The notes below the pieces were generated by a model, which saw nothing but the letters and a program-made list of their open reading frames with translations, had not been told where the DNA came from and ran no database searches. A program made the translations under genes and the position numbers. This document shows positions 56,901 to 64,000 of a stretch of DNA of 64,000 bases, piece by piece. This DNA comes from Haematococcus lacustris. Taxonomy: Eukaryota; Chlorophyta; Chlorophyceae; Chlamydomonadales; Haematococcaceae. Every line of letters begins with the position of its first letter. Position 1 is the first letter of the stretch. The stretch covers positions 8,281,823-8,345,822 of the forward strand of contig JASKMD010000031.1 of the NCBI GenBank assembly GCA_030144725.1, written 5' to 3'.

Positions 56901-57035
56901 GGGAGGGAGGGGCTGCGGGGGAGCAGGGGGGTGGGGGGAGGTGGGCACAGGAGGGCCTCTGGGGCTGCTGGCACCTAACCCTCCTGCAGCAGCGGTCACG
57001 CAAGCAGCACTTGCGGGAATGGCATGCATTGGCAT
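53910..57035 (-). CDS. Large low-complexity protein, function unknown
   Basis: An open frame of 1041 codons, rich in Pro, Ala, Gly and Gln. The most ordinary part, about residues 85-260, contains S-L-G-T-P-R-A-K-R-S-S-T-P-S, then an acidic patch F-E-L-D-L-D-E-I-I, then a charged helix (R-T-L-A-M-N-D-M-I-R-Q-H-E-A-A-M-K-K-Y-A) that may form a coiled coil. A hexanucleotide array encodes an L-P repeat near residues 520-540. A good acceptor-like CTGCTGCAG at about 56988-56996 suggests that the first 15 codons are intronic and the true start lies further upstream. No domain recognised. The length of the open frame at this GC content, on one strand only, argues that it is real, although GC-rich DNA also makes chance frames. 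Confidence 0.5.
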   Translation of the reverse strand: MPMHAIPASAACVTAAAGGLGASSPRGPPVPTSPHPPAPPQPLPPHLGHPEPQPPVLRLPANPSRGAAEGSGGGAAAAARSDLHGLACRSITPAAASLGTPRAKRSSTPSSTKAARPSTTFMQALHERTRDPRLSIGASDAPPDAPTRGLTTLAGANLAGLDRLGLSASHARLPSMRMASSAYTFELDLDEIISPDTRAAVRRTLAMNDMIRQHEAAMKKYAAARRKQEAIQDMLRARGVITRNSAANASPAALKIATGYSTRATTPGGDTPGTAQQQQRARNEALTGRSAGQGDRKESRSLGGEAAGAHAFVRHVLAAVASRPAEEDEQPVSPPPLLLLPPHVAALRGAKFTAGQEQGGQERRLSSEGRGAQQEAEEGAQGVVGTDGQWQQGIQRRLQLVSHPPSPSPPPTHPRVPSTGLAGSSHATRSRRASLRCLQADQDLGQWVQGLAGLLAQEAGPACRAPLTPSLLMACMDKCGSDDDIGQPTSPIARLQLPALAATAPCAAVGQPHTPQALPLPLPLPLPLPLPLPLPLPLPPSPWAQQQCGQEGEQPDPEARPLQEAGGQAVGSGAESGCAPSPPRPPPLLLPPLPAPRPPPSLSPSKGPPQALGVGSTPTTPTTWKGGHQQEQQQEGRWEQQGGAPTSLAGRAGDVPTLRLQEEQANRYMLAPLPLGIQVLGLMAAQAQGLDRVAPVPSHPPLGLGAPTPHPQPRSPAGPALPACLPLPQPLHLLLAPSDCLPPPDPPLLAAQHLREMERRRQQHSLQGPGVAAAAAPPSRPPNTAQVPGPDAPGQQRLGSGSNQDACNAAAAGAQAAAAVAAAEARRQRRADRHAQRAAAAAAAAAAAQEPAATWSSAWVRSPHSPPGLAKGGAASAPGPMPANLSLAWLHGDRVPKEACRPGWAMASPPSHSQGWGLAGGSSLGRSGPLGGREEQQLWGALQQARRSLPARASNGSLKGPPPALATWLASAAPRPVISAGAVLEGGRGQGWGSGVPPMPDPRLPGFQLLARQHQGRGKAHTLPDTFKPRPVVSSCSNNAA
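55420..55487. repeat. GGGGCA hexanucleotide array
   Basis: Eleven near-perfect gggcag units; inside the frame above they give alternating Leu and Pro. Confidence 0.92.
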
Positions 57036-58529
57036 TGGCGGAACCCAAAAGCATCAGCACCAGCATGACAGTGACGGCAGCAGTGACCAAGACATCCCTC
57101 CTCTCCACTACCCCAGCCCTCCCTGCGCCGCCCCCCCTGGCCCCAACACCTTAGGCTGAGCTCTACCAAAGGATGTGACCCACCCACCCCAAACAACCAC
57201 CCAAAAGGGGACCCCCCCTCTCCCCCAAAAAGGAACTCACACCCCCTCCGCCACTGCACACCCCACACTTGGCGGTGAGCCATGAGTGAGGTCCATCATT
57301 GCAAGCAGCTGGTCACACCTGAGGCAGCTGCATGTCTGGCTGTCGCCGGTGGTGTCACCTGTTTAGGCCCGGCCACAGCCAGGGTGCCAAGCCCCTGCGG
57401 CCACCAGCCAGCTGCTGCTCCCACCAGGGCGCCTTCACACAGGGCTGCTGCAGCTCATGCCCAGGCACCTAGTGCTCGCTGCCGGCGAGCATGGCTTGCC
57501 TGCCCGCCCTCAGGCCTGGAGCCTGCTGCCTGGCTCAGTCTCTAGGGTCAGTCAGCCTTGCAGCGCAGGCCAAGGCTGCGCAGGTGCAGTGCAGGCAGGC
57601 AGGCGCCACTCACTTGATCTGCAGCAGCGCTGGGCCAGCCTCTTGGAGTCCTGCACCATGCAGGGCGCATGCAGAGATGAGAGGCTGGCAGGCAGGCGTC
57701 ACCGCCAGCAGCAGAGGCAGCATCAGAGGTCACATAGCCACTGGTGTGACTGCCTGCCAGCTACCAGAGGGGTGCGCATTTGCAGGCCTCCATGTTGGGA
57801 TGCAGGCGCATGTGAGTCCTTCACCAGCACTACCGGCCCCATCACTGCTCCTGCTCTTACACCCTATTCCTCAAGCCGTTTGTCCTGTTTATGTGCCTGG
57901 CCATGGACACGCTGCCCCCTGCAACCCCTGCCCCCAGTGAGTGTGCTGCTGATGCTGTCTGCCTCTAGCTGCAGACCACTAGCCATGCTGGTGGCTGTTG
58001 TTACAGCCAGGCATTACAGGAGGACACTGACGAGCACTGCATTGACAATCCTGATTTCCAGTTGCAGGGTGGCTGAGGCAGTTGTAATGCGGGCTGGGGT
58101 CACATAATTGCCAGACCCTCCATCACGGACCTTGAGCTGCTACTCACTCTGTTACTGCCAGGACGGAAAACAAAGCACCGATGCCTCCACAAAGTCGCTA
58201 GAGGCTTGCAACGTTAGGAGGCCGACTTGGCGCGACATGTTCGCACATTTATTGCATGTATATAACAGAAGGTTCAGCTCAGCTGATGGCGCGAGGGAGG
58301 GTGCGATGCCGCATCTTTTGTTAAAGCTGCCAGCTCCTGCTCATCATGTGCTGCCTTGCTGTAGTGTAAGCAGTGGGTCGACGAGCAAGCGTTGTGATGG
58401 TGCCTGCTGCAGCGCTTTGCGTGTTTCTAGTCACACTGTTGCATAGAAACTTGTTGCCTTAAACATATTCATCTGCGCAACCCCCTTGCTGTCTAGTACC
58501 TCATCCTAGCTTCACCGTTGCGGGGCACA
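57036..58529. other. Divergent intergenic region
   Basis: It lies between the heads of the minus-strand low-complexity gene and the plus-strand PAM gene, so it probably contains both promoters. Open frames here (for example 57457-58107) show no conserved domain. No TATA box could be assigned with confidence. Confidence 0.4.
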
Positions 58530-61500
58530 ATGCGGCAAGTCTTTCAACCTTGGAGCTGGCGATACGCGCTGCTGCTGCTGTTGTGCGCGACAGCTTGCGC
58601 GGAAGCACACTTGCTTGCTCTAAACCTAACTGTTCCCAGCAGCTTCCAAGGGTCCGACTCCGAGAGCTATGCGTGCACAGTTCTAGAGCTGCCGCCCACA
58701 CCTCAGAAACTTGTAGGAGTAGTCCCGCTCGCGGAGCAGAGCGTGGTACATCACATCCTGCTCTACGGTGCGTACCTCTGCACCTGTACAGCTAGGTCAA
58801 GGGAAGGTCACAGTACCCTGCCGCCCTCGGGTACGTGTGCTTGCAGGGTGCCAGACACCTCGCCTGATGCCTGGGCCAGACGGCAAAGCTGTTGCATGGG
58901 AGTGCATGCACCATTCAATCTGTGACGGCCCTGCCGAAATCATGTGAGCTTACCTGGGCAGCCACAGCAAGCCACATGTCACCAGCTCAGGCCAGGCCAC
59001 AGAGTGTGAGCCAGGGGGTGCAGCATGCCGCACTGTGCAAGCCAGCTTGACCTCCCGGCTGCTGCCCGGCCTGTTTGTGGTGTGCAGCTACGGCTGGGGA
59101 CGCAATGCACCCCACCTGGAGCTGCCGCCTGGCGTTGCCTTCTCAGTAGGCGCTGGCACAGCCATCCGCTACGTGGTGGCCCAGGTCAGCGCCTGTCAAG
59201 CGGCTCGACCTGCTGCATGCTGCTGGTGCACAGCACCCCATGCCTTTTAGATGGTTGCTTGACCTGACCTGGCCTGACCTGGCCTGACCTGACTTGACCT
59301 GACCTGGCCTGGCTTGGCCTGGCCTGACCTGACCTGACCTGACCTGACCTGACCTGACCTGACCTGGCCTGGCCTGGCCTGGCCTGACCTGCTCTGGCCT
59401 GACCTGACTTGTTCCCAGGCAGCTTCTTCCGCCATGAAGCATCTTGTTACATCGGCAGCAATTGACAGATGGCGCGCTCCATGGCGCGCCCCTGCCTACT
59501 TGCAGGTGCACTACCTAGGTCAGCGGCCCAAAGATGACGGGAGCGGGGTCACGCTGCTGCTGAAGCCCCACGCCATGCCCTACTCCGCCGGCCTCATTGC
59601 CTACGCTGCTGGCTTCTCCATCCCGCCTAACACTCCCTCCTTCAAGGCAGGCGGGAGGGCAGGCAGGCAGGCAGGCAGGCAGGGTCATAGGCAGGCAGAG
59701 TGGTTTCGCAATGTCCAGCACATCCAGTCAGCGCAGTGTTATACACAGCTCTGGCTGGGAGGCATTTGAGGAGGCAGTAGAGCAGGCACTTGGAAAGGCC
59801 AGTGCGGTGGCAGCTCGGAGGTAACCTAGGCAGCTGCGGAGGCAGGTTAAGAGGCAGTTGCGGTGGCAGTTCTGGAGGCAGTTGCGGAGGCAGCACACCA
59901 CTGCTGCAGTTCTCAGCTGGCCCTGTACTGCTGGGGATGGCTCCTGTGCAGCCTCATCTGTAGGCCTTGCCAGCCGTGTGGCAGCGCCCACTCCTGCCAG
60001 CGTCTCCCCCTCGGCCTTGAGGGTGGTCAGCTGGGCACACGGCGCCAGGCTGCTGGCAGGCCACGCCTGGGGCGGGGGCCGTTGCCAGGAGAGGTCTGTG
60101 GCAGGGGCCTGCCACCGCCGCCTCCACCCCACCCCATGCATGCGCGATGCTTCCTGAGATCAGGCGCCCCCCCCTGGGCCACAGCCTGTGCCCACATGAG
60201 CCTCCGCAAGCGGCTCAATGGCCAGGGTTCAAGCCAGTGGGGCACAGCAGCGGCGCTGTGTGGCAGGCACTGTGTGAGGGTAGTGAGGGTGGCAGGAGGT
60301 GGCCCGGGTGCCGCCCCTGCTCCAGCAGCAGCCTGGCCACAGCGGGTCTTCAGAGTTGCCAGGTCCATGTGCATCCACAGGAAGGGGTGGCCACAGGGGA
60401 GGCAGCCGGCACCGCCTCAGCGTCTGAGGGTAGGGTGTCACGGCCACACGGGGTCCTACACCGCCACACCGCTGTCCCACTGCTGCTACGCCACCCCTGC
60501 TGCTCCCAACACTTCACCCTCCGACACTCACACCCAACACCCGACACCAACATCTCAACACCAAGCATCAACACTGACCTAACATCCAACACCCAGCCCA
60601 GGGGGTGTGGCCCAGTGAGCAGCGCTGTGGCAGTGTGTGGGTCACAACGCAACGCTCCCTGTAGCTCAGCCTCCGGCCAGGTCGCGTCAGGCTGCTCGTG
60701 GTCCAGGTGTAAATGATGGTGATGAGCAGTGTGGCTGCATGGCTGTGCATGTGGGTGCACAGCAGCGCATGTCCTGGGTGATGGCTGCTGCTGCTGCTGC
60801 TGCAGGTCGAGAACGAGTGCTGCTACCAGGGCCACCAGCCCCTCACCGCGTTTGCCTTCCGTGTGCACACGCACGTGCTGGGGCGTCAGGTGTTCATGAC
60901 TCGCCAGGCCTGGAACCACTCAGGTGCGCAGCAGGCCAGTGGCCAGGGGCTGGGGCAGGGGGTGGGAGGTTCTCAGGCGGGTGGGGAGGCAGGCAGGGCA
61001 AGCGATTGGCCCCTGACCTGGCACTGGCTGTGGCCGTGAGACCATGGTGCAGGTAGTTGCTGTGGCTGGGGTGCGACTGCTGGCTGTGCTGGAGCTAACG
61101 CTTGCGGCTGGGGCCGTGACTGCAGTCGGTGCTGGGCTGAAGTTGAGGCTTTGTGTGTGTGTGTGTGTGTGTGTGTGGGGGGGGGTAATAAATGTTGGTG
61201 AGGGTGAGTGCAGGCGTGGAGAGCATCGCGTCCAACAACCCGCAGCTGCCCCAGGCCTTCTACCACATCCCGCAGCAGCGCCTGCTGCCTGGGGATTCCC
61301 TTAAGGTGCTGCCAGGGGCCAGGCAGGCCAAGGGAGGGGAGGGGAGGGGGGGGAGGGGAGGGGAGGGGGCGCCTGGCACCCTGATCACCGCACAGCTTGC
61401 CAGGTGTGTAGAGCTGTGTGGCTGGTGTGCCTTGGTGCCTTGGTGCCTGGTGCCTGACCAGGTGCTCTCCAACTCGCTGATGCTGATGCTGCTACTACAT

Positions 61501-61880
61501 GCACCTGTCCCCTTCAACCGGGACATGACCCCATGTGCCCATGTGCCCATGTGCTGCTCGGCCCCACCCAGCTGCGGCTCCGCTGCCCTAGGGCAGCCGA
61601 CCCACCCCACGCTGCACCCTGCCCCCCTGCACTGTGTTGTACCTCACACAGCTGCGAGGCCCCCCGCTGGCAGGCAGGCCTTAGACGCGCTGCTGGCGCT
61701 GCAGTCACAGTCGGTGCCACAGTCAGTGTGGCGCCCTGCAGACCCCTGCCCCCTGCCCCCTGCCCCTCTGCACTGTGCCCTGCAGGTCACTTGTGACTTT
61801 GACTCTACGGGCCGCCCCACCTGGACAGCGGCTGGCTCCACACACAATGACGAGGTGGGGCTGGCAGCCCTGACGCGCTT

Positions 61881-61947
<67 letters not shown>

Positions 61948-62786
61948 GCAGGCAGGCAGGCAGGCAGCCAGCCAGGCAGGCAGGCGTCACTAACTCCATT
62001 TTTTTCAGCGACCGTGTGTGAAAGCAGGCATTGCTGTAAGAAGGTGAAATGGGGAGAACAACCATATCAGCCTTTTACAAAGGGCAACTTACTGTGGAGG
62101 CTGGAAGCGGTGGCGGTGGCCTGTGACCTAGCGGCCTGTGGCCGCTCAATGCAGTTCTGGAGGGTAGTTGAGGATGAGGTGCAGCAGGGGAGGGTGTACT
62201 CCAATGCTGAGCCTGCCGCCCCCCTGCCCTACCCCTTGGCGGCTGCAGATGTGCAACCTGTACATGATGGTGTATGCGCCGCACCCCTTCATCGTGATGT
62301 GCAACAACGCCGGCTTCACTGTCAACGAGCAGACGCCAGGCACCATGCCCCGCTCCGCCTCCTTCCAGCTGGACCCCGCCCCCTTCTGGCAGCCCCCCGG
62401 CAGCCCCTCCCACCCTCCCCCCGCCCTCGTGGCTGCCGGTGCTGCTGGCTCCAGCGCGGGGGGCCAGGCAGCGGGGGCCCAGGCGGTGGCTGTGCTGAAG
62501 GCTGCAGGCGCTGAGGCGGAGGCACAAGGGAGGCGGCTGGGGGACGTGTCTGGGGTCAGCCTGGGGCCTGATGGAAGCGTGTGGGCGCTGTACAGGTAGG
62601 GGCAGGCAGGGGGGCCAGGCAGGGGGCCAGGCAGGGGGGAAAGGCAGGGGGCCAGGCAGGGGGGAAAGGCAGGGGGCCAGGCAGGGGGGAAAGGCAGGGG
62701 GCCAGGCAGGCAGGCAGGCAGCTGGGCAGGTAGGTGGGTAAGCTGGCCATCCAGGCAGGCAGTCGTCTTGGAGGCACAACCAACAA

Positions 62787-62825
<39 letters not shown>

Positions 62826-63750
62826 TGGCCCCCGCTGCCGCTGCCAGGGGTTCTCATCACTGGAGCCTGACCAGCTTCCACCTGGACAACACCATCGTGG
62901 ACCGCACCCCCATCCCTGAGGCAGTGCTGGTGCAGCTGGACCCTGACACGGGCAAGGTGCAGGGGATAGGGGGAGGGGGAGGGGGCAACGGAGGCTGGGG
63001 AGGGTGGGGGGAGGCACGCAGGGGTGGGAGGGGTGGTAGGTCACAGACAGTAGTGGCTGGCGAGTGTGTCAGTGCAGCAGCAATGGGGTGCAGGCAGCAG
63101 CAGCAGCAGCAGCAGCAGTAGGTTCCTGGTGGGGGTGGACGGGGCTGTACTGGGGGTAGTAGGAGTGCCTTGGTGCCTTCAAGACTGGCAGCAATGGCTA
63201 GGGCTGGGGAAAGATTGGGGTTGTAGCAGGCCATGATGATGATGAGCACAGCAGCAGCAGGCAGCAGTAGTGGTGGCAGCAGCAGTAGCGCTGGCAGTGT
63301 CATTGCCAGCGAGGGCAGGGGCTGGGGGGTGAGGGGCTGGTGAAGCGGGCCAGCCTGCTGCCTGGCTGCAGGTGGTGCGCAGTCTGGGGGCAGACCAGTT
63401 TGCCATGCCGCACATGGTGACAGTGGATAAGGACGGCAACCTGTGGGTCACGGACGTGGGCCGCCATCAGGTCAGGCGGGGTCACGGAGGGGTTGCTGGC
63501 TGGCTCCCCTCAGCAACCTGCTTTGACTGCCTGACTGCAGCTTCCCAAGCTCGCTGCCAGCCTGGTCATGAGCAGAGCTGGCTGGGGCTGTGCCCCCCAC
63601 CCTAGGCCTGCACTCCCTCCGCCCCTGGCCTGCACCTAGGCCTGCACTCCCTCCGCATGCACTCCCTCCGCCCCTGGCTGACAGTGCTGCTGCTGCTGCT
63701 GCTGCTGCTGCTCCCACGCTGCTGCTACCCTGCTGCTACCCTGCTGCTAC

Positions 63751-63790
<40 letters not shown>

Positions 63791-64000
63791 AGGTGCTGAA
63801 GCTGAGCCCAGAGGGGCAGGTGCTGATGCAGCTGGGGCAGCACATGACCCCCGGACCAGGACCCACCCACTTCTGTAAACCCACCCAGGTGGGCGGCACC
63901 AGCAGCAGCAGCAGCGGCAGCAGCAGCAGCGGCTGCACCAGTTACCCGCCGCCGCCGCAGCAGCAGCAGCAGCAGCAGCTGCAGCAGTTACCGCCGCCGC
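58530..64000 (+). CDS. PAM: Peptidylglycine alpha-amidating monooxygenase, bifunctional (3' end beyond window)
   Basis: Converts C-terminal Gly-extended peptides to amides: PHM hydroxylates the Gly, PAL cleaves it. Exons: 58530-58767, 58847-58943, 59088-59184, 59506-59646, 60806-60923, 61214-61305, 61786-61854, 62249-62595, 62848-62956, 63372-63470, 63793-63888. They total 1503 bases, 501 codons, all phases matching. A signal peptide (L-L-L-L-L-C-A-T-A-C-A) starts the protein, so it enters the secretory pathway. All PHM copper ligands are visible: V-H-H-I-L-L-Y-G, Q-V-H-Y, R-V-H-T-H, and Met in N-D-E-M-C-N-L-Y. The PAL part follows directly (G-D-V-S-G-V; L-Y-R-G; M-P-H, the first Zn ligand; W-V-T-D-V-G-R-H-Q-V; H-F-C-K-P-T), joined by an Ala/Gly-rich linker of about 70 residues. 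The remaining PAL catalytic Tyr and Zn ligands would lie past the window. The intron after 59646 has a GC donor. Chlamydomonas has an active PAM linked to Golgi and cilia, so the same role is likely. Confidence 0.93.
59265..59410 (+). repeat. CCTGACCTGG minisatellite
   Basis: About 28 five-base units (cctga, cctgg) in the PAM intron after 59184. Confidence 0.92.
61153..61182 (+). repeat. TG dinucleotide run
   Basis: About 13 TG units followed by a G tract, 30 bases before the acceptor at 61213 of the PAM gene. Confidence 0.9.
61883..61985 (+). repeat. CAGC then CAGG tetranucleotide arrays
   Basis: The array switches from agcc units to aggc units partway, in the PAM intron after 61854. Confidence 0.92.
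62603..62722 (+). repeat. 25-bp G-rich minisatellite
   Basis: Four to five units of ggcagggggccaggcagggg plus ggaaa in the PAM intron after 62595. Runs of G could allow quadruplex formation; that was not tested. Confidence 0.88.
62786..62823 (+). repeat. CTG microsatellite
   Basis: Twelve CTG units, 24 bases before the acceptor of PAM exon 9 (62848). Confidence 0.92.
63754..63789 (+). repeat. CTG microsatellite
   Basis: Twelve CTG units ending at the acceptor of PAM exon 11 (63793), preceded by three ctgctaccctg units. Confidence 0.92.

Overview
This looks like nuclear DNA of a volvocalean (Chlamydomonadales) green alga, and the repeats remind me most of Haematococcus lacustris, although I could not search to confirm that. 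Reasons: high GC, very many CTG/CAG runs, genes broken into many short exons with GTGNGN donors and (C/T)AG acceptors, and long low-complexity insertions inside otherwise conserved proteins. No rRNA, tRNA, CRISPR array or bacterial-style operon was seen. Bases 19392-19891 are 500 N, an assembly gap.

Region 1 (about 1-26000) is repeat and mobile-element territory. Three copies of one long dispersed repeat lie at 1-3060 (plus), 11765-15600 (plus) and 20400-23230 (inverted); the inverted copy carries a nested 345-bp TA-flanked MITE whose empty site is preserved in the first copy. Two decayed reverse-strand fragments (543-1110 and 24922-25347) resemble the C-terminal end of a TnpB/Fanzor-type nuclease. 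Between the repeats lie two to three scrambled sets of exon-like modules (3849-11080, 16136-19365, 24050-25730). Several recur and are recognisable only by comparison with each other: a W-V-(K/R)-x2-G-x2-L-T-G-R module (three copies), an H-Q-L-P-P-P...P-W-S-S module (two), an H-L-x3-E-K-P-K module (two), a Cys-rich L-A-Q-A module, a Pro-rich module and a bipartite-NLS-like module. I cannot assign them to a known family.

Region 2 (26171-64000) holds ordinary genes. A long-chain acyl-CoA synthetase (plus, 26171-35746) could be resolved into 17 exons whose lengths sum to 852 codons without a frame break. A voltage-gated K+ channel (plus, about 38030-42232) follows, then a tentative amino-acid-transporter-like membrane protein (minus, about 44000-45746), a PP2C-like phosphatase of the CG9801 type (minus, 47781-53006, first exon not found), a 1041-codon low-complexity open frame (minus, 53910-57035), and a bifunctional peptidylglycine alpha-amidating monooxygenase, PAM (plus, 58530 to beyond the window end), of which 11 exons give 501 in-frame codons.

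The genes of region 2 do not form a pathway: fatty-acid activation, membrane excitability, phosphatase signalling and peptide amidation sit side by side as independent eukaryotic transcription units. The most unusual content is the self-similar module family of region 1, the nested MITE with its empty site, the foldback element at 14432-14598, and two GC-AG introns in conserved genes.
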